NCBI GenBank assembly: GCA_049322335.1
Contig: JBMORL010000037.1
Coordinates: 62,001-126,000 of the forward strand
Origin: JBMORL01 sp049322335
GTDB lineage: Bacteria; Bacteroidota; Bacteroidia; Flavobacteriales_D; UBA2798
Reading direction: 5' to 3'
Length of the DNA: 64,000 nucleotides
The notes under the pieces are model-generated. The model made no database searches. It had not been told where the DNA came from and saw only the letters and a list, made by a program, of their open reading frames with translations. Of the stretch, positions 52,837-61,101 are shown piece after piece. Position 1 is the first letter of the stretch; every line of letters begins with the position of its first letter. Position numbers and translations under genes: made by a program.

Positions 52837-54042
52837 ATGTATAAGTTTTTTATCCCCCTTTTCATAGCCTTGATCTTTACACAGTGTACAAAAATTTATG
52901 TAGAAGAAAAGCTTCCGGAGTTACAATCAATTTCCCCAACCAATATGGCTACTAAATTAAAACGTGTAAATATTGTAGTGGATGCTTCTGACTGGGAATA
53001 TCTTACAACTAACTTCGATAATGATATTCAAATACAAGCATCGATATATTTATATCAATCGAACGGACAGTCTGTATTCGAGGATCAAAAAGCAGAAATA
53101 GAGATTAAAGGTATAGGCTCATCAAACAGTCCAATGAAGCCTCTAGGCATTCTTTTTAAAGAATTGCAAGATAATACTGAAGGAAGGATTATTGATGCTG
53201 ACGCAAGTGGTACTTTAGACTACAGTAAAATAAAAAATCTCAGATTAAGGAATTCTGGAAGCGATTTCGGTAAAACACAACTGAAAGACTACGTCCTGTC
53301 CGAATATGCTGAATCTCAAAACCTCAGATTTGAAATTAAACATGGCGAACCTGTTCATGTTTTTGTTAATGGATCATATTACGGACTTTTTGATATGCGA
53401 ACAGAAGCAGACCCACCCGCGTTATCTCAAATGTACAATGTTGCTGAATCGGATATCACATATATAAAAGTAGATCCTCAAAATGGAAATCTAGAACACA
53501 AAAATGGCGATGTTCAACTAGTAGAATATCTTAGAAATGCAATCAACAATTTTGACGCTGAAACGCTTAATTCTTTGATTGATGTAAACAGTTTTATAGA
53601 TTACATTTTATACGAAGATTATGTAAGTAATGATGATTGGCCGCATAATAACGTTGCAGCCTATTGCCTTCCTGGTGGTAAATTTCGCTTTATTCTCTAT
53701 GACTTGGATCAAGCATTCTTTAGAACAAAAGACCCTGTTTTGCCTGAATTGGAATATTTGACTGCTGATCTGGCAAAAATTTATCAAAGCTTCATTACCC
53801 TGCCTTGGTTTGTAGAATTACTTAACCAAAGACAGAAGGAAATCTACGAAATATTTTCCCCTGAAAACTTCGAACAATTCCTTTCAATAAGAGCAAATTA
53901 TATTCGTGATGAAATTCCTTTTCAAATAGCGCGGTGGGGTGCTCCAAATAGCACGTTACAATGGAACCATGAGATCGAAATATTGAGGCGAGAACAGAAA
54001 AAAACGGATCAAAACAACCGTAAACATTATAACCTCCATTAA
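52837..54042 (+). CDS. CotH-kinase-family lipoprotein
   Basis: A 401-residue protein with a lipobox (LIFTQCTKIY, Cys about residue 17). CotH features: AEIEIKGIGSSNSPMKPLGI, KNLRLRNSGSDFGKTQLKDY, PVHVFVNGSYYGLFDMRTEA, and a metal-binding-type YDLDQAFFRT. CotH proteins are atypical protein kinases (spore coat CotH phosphorylates CotB); Bacteroidota members are usually exported and often sit beside barrel proteins, as here. Outer-membrane anchoring is inferred. Its role in an efflux operon is not known. Confidence 0.85.
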   Translation: MYKFFIPLFIALIFTQCTKIYVEEKLPELQSISPTNMATKLKRVNIVVDASDWEYLTTNFDNDIQIQASIYLYQSNGQSVFEDQKAEIEIKGIGSSNSPMKPLGILFKELQDNTEGRIIDADASGTLDYSKIKNLRLRNSGSDFGKTQLKDYVLSEYAESQNLRFEIKHGEPVHVFVNGSYYGLFDMRTEADPPALSQMYNVAESDITYIKVDPQNGNLEHKNGDVQLVEYLRNAINNFDAETLNSLIDVNSFIDYILYEDYVSNDDWPHNNVAAYCLPGGKFRFILYDLDQAFFRTKDPVLPELEYLTADLAKIYQSFITLPWFVELLNQRQKEIYEIFSPENFEQFLSIRANYIRDEIPFQIARWGAPNSTLQWNHEIEILRREQKKTDQNNRKHYNLH

Positions 54043-54043
54043 A

Positions 54044-54694
54044 ATGTGTCGCCTGCACCAAATAATAATTCTGATTTTCCTATCCTCTACTTGTAATTCT
54101 CAAATCAACATGCAATCTGGGGACACTCATCTTTGGTCGGGTTTTGAAATCTCTCACAAACTGAATAGGCGGATGAATGTTGAACTTGCTCAACAAACTA
54201 GAATTGGCGATAATATTAAATCTATTAACACAATATTTATTGAGGGCTCTTTTAGATATTCACCTGTAAAGTATATTGACATCAAGCCTCAAATTCGTTT
54301 TAATCTTAATAACAATAACCGTAATCAATTCAGATATGCAATCGATTTTAAATTCAAAAAAGCATTTAAAAAATCAAATATCGAAATTTATTCTAGAGTC
54401 AAACTTCAGTTTTTAAGCACCATATATACTGGCGAACTTCAAACTTTTTTCCGCGTATCAACCGGTTTTGAGTGGAAATTAAACAAACAGTTGCGCCTTG
54501 GGGCAGAATATGAGTTGTTTTATAGATTAAATGATAAGAATGAGGTGCGTAATCATAGAATAACCGGAATAGTTGAAATACGACTAAACAATAAAGCTGA
54601 TTTGAATCTGTTCTATACGCTCGACAATAAAGTAAACGTAAAAAATCCCGGTCATCGCAACATCATTGGATGTGTTTTTAAGTTTCAGATTTGA
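54044..54694 (+). CDS. DUF2490-type outer-membrane barrel protein
   Basis: A 216-residue protein with a signal/lipoprotein-like start (IIILIFLSSTCNSQ). HLWSGFEISHKLNRRMNVEL is typical of DUF2490 barrels, with strands RFNLNNNNRNQFRYAIDF and LRLGAEYELFYRLNDK and the terminal IIGCVFKFQI. It begins 1 nt after the CotH gene and ends the operon; no terminator is visible. Confidence 0.8.
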   Translation: MCRLHQIIILIFLSSTCNSQINMQSGDTHLWSGFEISHKLNRRMNVELAQQTRIGDNIKSINTIFIEGSFRYSPVKYIDIKPQIRFNLNNNNRNQFRYAIDFKFKKAFKKSNIEIYSRVKLQFLSTIYTGELQTFFRVSTGFEWKLNKQLRLGAEYELFYRLNDKNEVRNHRITGIVEIRLNNKADLNLFYTLDNKVNVKNPGHRNIIGCVFKFQI

Positions 54695-55042
54695 TAAATC
54701 AATTAGCCTGAAAAAGGAAAAAATGTAATTCCCAAAAAATTCGGAACATATAGTTTTTGGAGAGTATTGAAGTACAAACACATTTATTTAAATCCAGCGA
54801 ATGTAGAGTTAGATCTTTATGAATTTCGACTGATGAATTTGAAATAGCTGATTATATTTAATTTTTTCGTAGATTATTGAGGTTTTTATCCCAATTCCAT
54901 CTTTCTTTTTCCTGCTTCTCCCGCTGAAGTTTTCAAGACGGTAGTATCCTACACATATTTGAACATTACAAATTAGTCAGTTAATTACGCTAATTACCAG
55001 ATTTTGAATGATTCATAGGGATACTTGTTTAAACAAACAAAG
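54695..55042. other. AT-rich intergenic region with a 12-bp palindrome
   Basis: No gene or terminator recognised. The perfect palindrome TTGTTTAAACAA at 55025-55036 lies just upstream of a full promoter (55043-55075) and is a plausible regulator-binding site, for instance for the MarR protein encoded at 55788. Confidence 0.5.
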
Positions 55043-55075
55043 TTTGGACAAATACGCTAAATTTTTCTAAATTTG
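55043..55075 (+). promoter_or_regulatory. Complete Bacteroidota promoter (-33 TTTG, -7 TAAATTTG)
   Basis: TTTG at 55043-55046 and TAAATTTG at 55068-55075 are 21 nt apart. The ATG follows 16 nt later. Confidence 0.65.
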
Positions 55076-55091
55076 ATCAAAATGAAATCAC

Positions 55092-55730
55092 ATGCTTTGG
55101 GATCATCAATTTTTATCTAGCCAAATTAACGACACAGATTTTTACAAAAAGTGTGCTTCATCGCTGGTTGCTGGAAAAAGATATGAGGATATCAAAACAT
55201 TAATTTCCGCTCTTGAAGATGAAGAAGAAGAAAATTTATGTTTGGTTATTTCCTGTATATTATTTGAGGTTGCTCAAATAGAACCTTCTTTGTTAGAAAA
55301 AGAGGTTGATTCATTTATAAAGGTATGTTTAAGGGAAAAGAAAGTGCTCCATAACAACTCCTTAAAAATCCTGATTGTTCTTGCGCCTTCACAACACAAA
55401 ATAATATTCAAGAAGCTGGATATTATTTCAGATGTATTCTTTGATGGAAGTGACGATGTAAAAGACGCTTTCATAACACTGCTCATACGTCTTGCTAAAA
55501 TATCTCCGGATTATTACGATGAAACATGTGGCGCTTTAAAAGTTATTCTTGAATATTATCCCGCAGAAGCGTTAGTGAAAAATGCTGAGAAAATGCTTCC
55601 TATTATAGATAAAACCAATTTCGAATGTTTTCAAAACATTTTGGTTAATAGGAAAAAAGAATTGAATAGTTCAGATCAAAAACAGGTTGAGAATCTTCTA
55701 TCTCAGATTCTAGGAAAAATAACTCTATAA
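55092..55730 (+). CDS. Helical (HEAT-like) protein of unknown function
   Basis: A 212-residue protein, probably all helical with repeating helix pairs (CLVISCILFEVAQIEPSLLE, NNSLKILIVLAPSQHKIIFK, KDAFITLLIRLAKISPDYYD), similar to an alpha-solenoid or HEAT scaffold. No signal peptide, no catalytic motif. It has a good promoter and is followed by a MarR gene after 57 nt on the same strand. Function unknown. Confidence 0.75.
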   Translation: MLWDHQFLSSQINDTDFYKKCASSLVAGKRYEDIKTLISALEDEEEENLCLVISCILFEVAQIEPSLLEKEVDSFIKVCLREKKVLHNNSLKILIVLAPSQHKIIFKKLDIISDVFFDGSDDVKDAFITLLIRLAKISPDYYDETCGALKVILEYYPAEALVKNAEKMLPIIDKTNFECFQNILVNRKKELNSSDQKQVENLLSQILGKITL

Positions 55731-55787
55731 ATTGACCGTCTTATTTAGTAATTCTCAAATTAGACTTAATTTTACTGAAAAATTTGT

Positions 55788-56246
55788 ATGGAATTAGAAA
55801 AAAAAGTGAATTATCATCATTTCAAAAGTGAGTACGAAAAAATCCTTGTAAATATTTATTACACTAACAATTGGCTATTTGATAACTACCAGAAAATTCT
55901 AAAAAAATACAACTTAACAACACAGCAGTTTAATGTGCTCAAAATTTTATTTGCGAGTTATCAAAAGCCATTAATGATATCAAGTATTAAAGAGCGAATG
56001 TTGGATAAAAATTCTGACATTACCCGAATTGTTGAAAGGCTTTTTGTGAAAAACCTGGTTACGAGGAGGAGGAATCAATCTAATCGCAGAAAAGTATTTG
56101 TTAGATTAAGTATCAAAGGTTATCAACTGATGAAAAAAATGAATAAGGAAGTTCAGGTATTTGAAAAACTTGTCAATCATCTCACTCCCAAAGAGGCAGT
56201 TGAGTTAAATATATTGCTCAATAAAATACGAAAAAAATCCGCATAG
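55788..56246 (+). CDS. MarR-family transcriptional regulator
   Basis: A 152-residue winged-helix protein: LKKYNLTTQQFNVLKILFAS, MISSIKERMLDKNSDITRIV, the wing TRRRNQSNRRKVFVRLSIKG and the dimerisation helix. It probably regulates itself and neighbouring genes such as the DoxX/SnoaL operon, although that operon has its own ArsR gene. Confidence 0.92.
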   Translation: MELEKKVNYHHFKSEYEKILVNIYYTNNWLFDNYQKILKKYNLTTQQFNVLKILFASYQKPLMISSIKERMLDKNSDITRIVERLFVKNLVTRRRNQSNRRKVFVRLSIKGYQLMKKMNKEVQVFEKLVNHLTPKEAVELNILLNKIRKKSA

Positions 56247-56360
56247 TATTTCTAACGTGAATGTGGGAACCTAAACGCATTGACTAATTACAATTAATTC
56301 TGCAATTCTATGGGCACTATGAAACGTCTGCTCCATCAAAGTAGAAATTATTTTAAATCA

Positions 56361-56741
56361 CTATTTATTAAAACTTGCTAGCATTTCAGGGTTACGCAGA
56401 TAATTGGCAACCCAAACTAATAAAAGCATTACTGCTTGTGGAAGATACATTTCTCCGTTCCCCATGTGCGTTGCGATTGCACCTCCCAAATGTGCAGAAA
56501 GCAACAACACGCCTAATGATGATGTTCGGGGAATTAAAAATAAAATTGCAGCGAGTAGTTCGCCCATCCCTATCAGCATTAATTTACCATCTAAACCCCA
56601 TTTGACAAAATTTACGGCAATTTCTGCATCTTCACCTGCCATCAGTTTCATGGTTGCACTCATCATGAATAATGCTGACATTATTCCCACAGCGATCCAT
56701 CCGCTTATTTTTCTACCTTTTGATAATGATTTTGTTCCCAT
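56361..56741 (-). CDS. DoxX-family membrane protein
   Basis: A 126-residue protein with four helices: ISGWIAVGIMSALFMMSATM, LMLIGMGELLAAILFLI, SSLGVLLLSAHLGGAIATHM, PQAVMLLLVWVANYL. DoxX-like proteins are small membrane subunits linked to redox stress. It is the last gene of the ArsR/SnoaL/membrane/DoxX unit and converges with marR. Confidence 0.88.
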   Translation of the reverse strand: MGTKSLSKGRKISGWIAVGIMSALFMMSATMKLMAGEDAEIAVNFVKWGLDGKLMLIGMGELLAAILFLIPRTSSLGVLLLSAHLGGAIATHMGNGEMYLPQAVMLLLVWVANYLRNPEMLASFNK

Positions 56742-56803
56742 AATGGCTTGGAATTTTTTGATTAATGTTGATTTGTATATTCACAGAGAAATAACTGCTG
56801 CTT

Positions 56804-57256
56804 TTACACGGGCAAAAGATAATATAATAAGCCCACAAGTAATCCAAACCCCAAACCTGAAACAATAATTTGCCAAGCTTTTACTCTGTCTTTCCTATAA
56901 TTTTCTTTTTGCTCAACGGAAAATGTTTTTCCGATATTTCCGAAATTAAAAACGCCCTTTATTCCAAAGGCCACGCAAAATTTAAAATACCACTGTTGGA
57001 AACTTACGCCAAGAGAAGAAGCGGGAATAAATAAAAGGAGTTTCCAGATTTTGGCGGCCTCATACCATTGCATGAACGCTATGAAAAGAATACAAAAAAT
57101 AAAACTGAAGATAGCGGCCATTTTTCTTCGTTCGATTTCTTTTTTACCGATGTTGCAAGTTCCAGGAATGTAACCCTCCTCCTGCTGGTTTGGCGAATTT
57201 GGATTCAAAGCTGTTAAGCTCATAAACCGCGTTTCACATTTTACTGTTGTTATCAT
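56804..57256 (-). CDS. Hypothetical membrane protein with a conserved Cys motif
   Basis: A 150-residue protein (ATG 57254-57256; ATG 57223 is an alternative). A short polar N terminus (NPNSPNQQEEGYIPGTCNIG, KKEIERRK) is followed by three hydrophobic segments (IFSFIFCILFIAFMQWY, LLLFIPASSLGVSFQQWYF, IIVSGLGFGLLVGLLYYLL). The FCVAFGIKGVFNFG block looks conserved, but I cannot name the family. It lies between the SnoaL and DoxX genes of the same unit. Confidence 0.72.
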   Translation of the reverse strand: MITTVKCETRFMSLTALNPNSPNQQEEGYIPGTCNIGKKEIERRKMAAIFSFIFCILFIAFMQWYEAAKIWKLLLFIPASSLGVSFQQWYFKFCVAFGIKGVFNFGNIGKTFSVEQKENYRKDRVKAWQIIVSGLGFGLLVGLLYYLLPV

Positions 57257-57351
57257 TTGATTGAGTTTTAAAAAAATTAGGGAAGCAGACAACCATAAAA
57301 CCGAATGTATGGAAGACATTCACAACCCAATTGCCTGTTTCCCTTATGATA

Positions 57352-57717
57352 TTAATTCGTTGAATAGTAAAAACGCTCGTGGATTATTTTTCCGTCTTGC
57401 CACTTCTGAACAGCAACCTGTTCCATTTTTGAACGCTGTCCGCCCTTGTAGGTCATATCAAACGACCATTCAACCATTGTAGTATTGTCGCCAACAGCTA
57501 CTGCTTTCGTTTCTGCGCCATGAAATTGCTCTACGGATGCCATCATCTGTTCCTGCGCCTTTTTCTCGCGCTCACGGTTAGCTTCCTTCCCTGCTGTGGG
57601 CGGCTGATTATTTTCCTGCATGACTACATCATCATGATAGTATTTTTCAAATGCTTCCATATTATTACCGCTTATTATCATACGGTTCATTTCTTCGATT
57701 TTTTCTTTCAGGTTCAT
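57352..57717 (-). CDS. SnoaL-like / NTF2-fold protein
   Basis: A 121-residue protein with the cone-shaped NTF2 pattern: MIISGNNMEAFEKYYHDDVV, MQENNQPPTAGKEANRER, the central strand WSFDMTYKGGQRSKMEQVAV and the end HERFYYSTN. Members are small isomerases, cyclases or ligand binders. It follows arsR by 68 nt. Confidence 0.87.
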   Translation of the reverse strand: MNLKEKIEEMNRMIISGNNMEAFEKYYHDDVVMQENNQPPTAGKEANREREKKAQEQMMASVEQFHGAETKAVAVGDNTTMVEWSFDMTYKGGQRSKMEQVAVQKWQDGKIIHERFYYSTN

Positions 57718-57785
57718 GATTTTTGGTTTTTATACAGTAAAGTTAATAGATATATTTATATGTATCTATATATTCACTAAAAAAA

Positions 57786-58052
57786 TTATTTAATTAGCTC
57801 ACCTTCAATGGTCTGAAGATATTTTTTAAGTGTTTTCTTATTAACTGTCAATAACGAATGTTGCCCTTCCTTTTGGGCGATGATAAGTCCGCAGTCATAA
57901 AGTATCTTAAGGTGGTGCGAAATGGTGGGTTGAGACAGCGTAAAATGGCTTTCTAATTCACCGCAACTTATTTCACCCTTATCCATCAGCGTTTTCAATA
58001 TTTTGTATCGGGTCTCGTCCGCAAGCGCTTTTGATATTTTAATGAGATTCAT
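57786..58052 (-). CDS. ArsR-family winged-helix regulator
   Basis: An 88-residue protein: SKALADETRYKILKTLMDKG, the recognition helix LSQPTISHHLKILYDCGLII and the wing KEGQHSLLTVNKKTLKKY. The metal-binding ELCVCDL motif of SmtB/ArsR is not present; a single Cys in EISCGEL remains, so it may sense something other than metal. It leads the SnoaL/membrane/DoxX operon. Confidence 0.92.
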   Translation of the reverse strand: MNLIKISKALADETRYKILKTLMDKGEISCGELESHFTLSQPTISHHLKILYDCGLIIAQKEGQHSLLTVNKKTLKKYLQTIEGELIK

Positions 58053-58066
58053 GATGTTACTTTTTA

Positions 58067-58074
58067 CAAAAATA
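58067..58074 (-). promoter_or_regulatory. -7 promoter element for the arsR operon
   Basis: TATTTTTG on the minus strand, 14 nt before the arsR ATG. Confidence 0.5.
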
Positions 58075-58141
58075 TGAAATACAAAATTAAATCAGCGCAC
58101 TCACTTTTCCTTATTTCCAAAATGTTTCGTGCCATTGGTTA

Positions 58142-60010
58142 TCATCTTATGATAATTGCCTTGCAATTTTTGAATGAATCAATCTTATCTACAAATTCAT
58201 CATCATTAGCAATTTTTCTTTCAGGATCGTAAATAACAAATAGTTTATGAACCTCACCATACTTTGTTATGTCCGCAGCGATTTCATCTGTTAGCTGACT
58301 TTGTGATTTTTTATTACGCGGGTATTTTGCCTCAATGAATAAATCGGTATCAACAGCGTGATCCGGTACGGTCTTTGCGCTTCCAAACTTTAAAACAGGA
58401 AATTCTCTTGTATATCCATTTCCATTGGCTCCTAAAAGTGCCTGAATTTGGTCATTTAACACCTTCTCTGAACTCGGTTTTTGTGTTTGAAATGCAAGTG
58501 GAACCCGTTGCTTTAACTCACCGCAAATTTTTTCAATCTCGACCTCCATTGATGACTTAAGATGAGTTCTACTACTTAAAATTTCAAAAATAGAGTTTTT
58601 CACCATTGGCTTTGAAAGATTTTCAATAGCCCGAATCCTTCCCAATGCCCGATCAACGCAGGCTGAATGATTCTTCATCAAATCGTAAATTGCCTGAGTT
58701 TTCTCAGCATTATCTGAACCCGCTATATATGGGGTAATATCTGTCAACTCATTAAAAAACTCAAATGCAAAATTACTTTGGGAACAGTCTCTTAATTCAA
58801 ACGATTTGAAAATATAATCGTGCAAATGAGTGAATCCTTCAGTATCCTTTATAGAATCTTTGGATATATCCATATCATACGTTGCATCATAATCCTCCAA
58901 TTCGGTACTAAAGGCCGCAATTCTTCTATCAATACATTGTGAGCATCTTCCACAATGGGAAGCTGAAGAATCGTTTTTGAATTTCAAGAATGTTTTAGTA
59001 CAAGTCAGAGTAGAGTTAATATAAGATGCTTTTCCTGCTTCCTTAATAATATTTAAAACATCACTTTTCGTTTTTAAAAGGAATGGGTGATTAAGTTTAA
59101 CTTCCTTATCTGCTAATAAAGAGAAGAAATTTTGCAGTAAAAACAAAGTTTTCGGATGGGTAGTTCGACTTGCACGGGCATTAATTGCGTCCTGTCTTTT
59201 AGAAACGTTAATGGATGTAATTCCATTTTCAAAAATATTAATTGCTTCGTCAGAAGCCAAATTCATAAGAGAAATGGCGATAGAAGTATATAAAAAAATT
59301 CTTGTTCTTTGTGTTTCTTCTACCGCTCGTTCACCCTTCAGATTGCAAGAAAAATGGAAAGGTTGTATTCTTTCAGGAAAATCGGTCATTAACCGATTAA
59401 GAATGCCCTTTTGAATTTGTGATACACCAATGTTATTAGATCGGTGACTTATCAGAATCAAGTTTTTTCCTTCTCCAAGGGATTGCAAAGCACCCGCAAG
59501 TGAATCTAAACCACCTGAAAATAAGCAAACATGACTGTTATTTTTTTTCTCAAAAGTAATTTCTTCTGAATCGGTAAGGCTCATTTGTCCATGATCTTTT
59601 CCTCCCTTATAAAAACTAAATTCATAAGAATTATCTCCTGATACAAATGTTAATGCTTCTGAAAGTGCATGAATGGTCGCTTTCTTACCCCAAAAAGCAA
59701 AATCGCGAACCTTAATATGAAAATGTAATTTCCTTGACCAGGCTTGGAATTCTAAAGCAGTTGGCGATCCACGATCAATCATACGATCTGCCGCATATAC
59801 ATATCCGGCAATTTCAAGAAGGTCTTTATAACGCTCAGGAATATGGCAACCAACTAATTTTTTGAAATGTGGTAAATCAATATTAACATTTCGTTTCTTT
59901 TCTGAAGGGTCACACTCAAATCTATGAATCTTCCTCTTTTCAGAATCGCGGAATTTATTCCCACTTGGGATTTTGCCACAGAGAACAATATGTTCCTTTA
60001 ACGAACTCAT
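58142..60010 (-). CDS. QatC-like QueC-family enzyme fused to a PD-(D/E)xK nuclease-type domain (candidate defence protein)
   Basis: A 622-residue protein in three parts. Residues 1-150 resemble the N terminus of QatC from the Qat antiphage system (LLEIAGYVYAADRMIDRG, WSRKLHFHIKVRDFAFW). Residues 155-370 are a QueC-like PP-loop domain: CLFSGGLDSLAGAL (SGGLDS 165-170) and the QueC zinc cysteines TCTK, HCGRCSQCIDRR (about 337-359). After a helical linker, the C terminus has PD at 549-550 and EAK at 560-562 (VPDHAVDTDLFIEAKYP), then a helix and LFVIYDPERK, a PD-(D/E)xK nuclease signature. QueC makes 7-cyano-7-deazaguanine; QatC and Cap9 are immune versions. It overlaps its partner gene by 4 nt. 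Confidence 0.8.
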   Translation of the reverse strand: MSSLKEHIVLCGKIPSGNKFRDSEKRKIHRFECDPSEKKRNVNIDLPHFKKLVGCHIPERYKDLLEIAGYVYAADRMIDRGSPTALEFQAWSRKLHFHIKVRDFAFWGKKATIHALSEALTFVSGDNSYEFSFYKGGKDHGQMSLTDSEEITFEKKNNSHVCLFSGGLDSLAGALQSLGEGKNLILISHRSNNIGVSQIQKGILNRLMTDFPERIQPFHFSCNLKGERAVEETQRTRIFLYTSIAISLMNLASDEAINIFENGITSINVSKRQDAINARASRTTHPKTLFLLQNFFSLLADKEVKLNHPFLLKTKSDVLNIIKEAGKASYINSTLTCTKTFLKFKNDSSASHCGRCSQCIDRRIAAFSTELEDYDATYDMDISKDSIKDTEGFTHLHDYIFKSFELRDCSQSNFAFEFFNELTDITPYIAGSDNAEKTQAIYDLMKNHSACVDRALGRIRAIENLSKPMVKNSIFEILSSRTHLKSSMEVEIEKICGELKQRVPLAFQTQKPSSEKVLNDQIQALLGANGNGYTREFPVLKFGSAKTVPDHAVDTDLFIEAKYPRNKKSQSQLTDEIAADITKYGEVHKLFVIYDPERKIANDDEFVDKIDSFKNCKAIIIR

Positions 60011-60789
60011 TGATTCTCCTCCCGCAATAATTCGCTATTGATCTTTGCAAAAGCAAAGTCGACAAATCCTTGAATTTTTCTATCTGACGGTAACTTATCC
60101 TTGACGTTTTTATTAAACCATCCCGCAGAAAATGACTGTGTTATTTTGGTGGTTTCAAAGGCATGTAACGAAACCTCCTCGATCTTGGAGGCAAGTCTAT
60201 CCTTAAACAATTTCCTATCGTTAACGGTCTTTAGATGCCAACCGGCTTCACGTTCTAAAAAATACTCTAAATATCTTTTGGTGAAATTTGAAAAGAATAA
60301 ACGGCTGATTTCACAAAATCCTTCACCAGTTGATGCCTTCTTCCACTTTTCTAATGGGTTATTAGGCAATGCAAATAGTGAGTTTTGATTACTGGCATTC
60401 TTTTGATACCAATTAGAAAGAGTGTCAAGTAGTGATTCAGTCGCAATTGAAGAATATTCTTTAGAATTGAAATGTTTTTCTAAATAAGATTTTGCTGATA
60501 TTCCTATATCAAGTAAATCGCTCCCAGAGGAGAGTTTAACACCTTTGCTTGAGAGAAAATTAATTGAATCCTCTTGCTTGGTTGAAAAAGAAAGAATAAT
60601 GAGAAACTTAAAGGCAGAAAGAACTCCTTCATCAGCACTAATCACCTTGTATTTCTCACGTACATTTTTAGTAGTTGCAACCGCAACCTCAGATACAATA
60701 TCAGGGTTGCTTGAAAATCCACCAATATCCTTGACAATAGAATTCCATCTTTTTGTCTTAGGTAAATATCCTACTCTTTCATGCCCCAT
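60007..60789 (-). CDS. Partner of the QatC-like enzyme; Met-Gly N terminus (QatB-position protein)
   Basis: A 260-residue mostly helical protein of unrecognised family, beginning MGHERVGYLPKTKRWNSIVK. No signal peptide or catalytic motif. The C-terminal half has long amphipathic helices (NFTKRYLEYFLEREAGWHLK, FAKINSELLREENQ). Its stop overlaps the QatC-like start (ATGA), so the two are stoichiometrically linked. In Qat, a QatB protein occupies this place and also starts Met-Gly. As I recall recent work, QueC-type immune enzymes attach a deazaguanine to an N-terminal glycine. Whether this protein is a QatB homologue or an analogue cannot be settled by eye. Confidence 0.75.
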   Translation of the reverse strand: MGHERVGYLPKTKRWNSIVKDIGGFSSNPDIVSEVAVATTKNVREKYKVISADEGVLSAFKFLIILSFSTKQEDSINFLSSKGVKLSSGSDLLDIGISAKSYLEKHFNSKEYSSIATESLLDTLSNWYQKNASNQNSLFALPNNPLEKWKKASTGEGFCEISRLFFSNFTKRYLEYFLEREAGWHLKTVNDRKLFKDRLASKIEEVSLHAFETTKITQSFSAGWFNKNVKDKLPSDRKIQGFVDFAFAKINSELLREENQ

Positions 60790-60836
60790 AAGCTAAATTT
60801 AAGATATTACTTTTTTCACCAATTTGTCACTTTCCT

Positions 60837-60938
60837 TTACAGAAGGTTTTTAAATATTTCCTTTTTTGTAAGCTCCTTGCTCGCACCTTTAATTTTCTCA
60901 CGGTACTGTTTTATCAGTTCTATTTTCTTAACGCTCAT
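60837..60938 (-). CDS. 33-residue open frame upstream of the defence pair
   Basis: ATG 60936-60938 to TAA 60837-60839 encodes MSVKKIELIKQYREKIKG followed by ASKELTKKEIFKNLL, a basic helical peptide. It has a TATATTTG promoter element 36 nt upstream and ends 47 nt before the partner gene. It could be a small co-expressed protein, a leader peptide, or the remnant of a longer gene. Confidence 0.4.
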   Translation of the reverse strand: MSVKKIELIKQYREKIKGASKELTKKEIFKNLL

Positions 60939-60974
60939 GTTTATGATTTTCCTAGTGTTAGTCCTAAATGAGTT

Positions 60975-60982
60975 CAAATATA
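60975..60982 (-). promoter_or_regulatory. -7 promoter element for the defence operon
   Basis: TATATTTG on the minus strand upstream of the 33-residue frame; a CAA (minus-strand TTG) lies 15 nt further upstream. Confidence 0.45.
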
Positions 60983-61101
60983 CCCAAAAATCAAGCTCAA
61001 TTATTAGGACAGTACCATCAACCGTTTTTGAAACAAAAAGGTACTTTTGTAAAACTTATCTATATGTATATCAGTATATTTAAAATTATTTTAGTGGAAT
61101 A

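Noticed and set aside
59211..59414. Plus-strand 67-codon frame inside the QatC-like gene
   Set aside because: Shadow frame opposite a strongly supported coding region.
58142..60010. Housekeeping QueC (queuosine synthesis)
   Set aside because: The protein is nearly three times QueC length, with a QatC-like N terminus and nuclease-type C terminus, and no queD, queE or queF is nearby.
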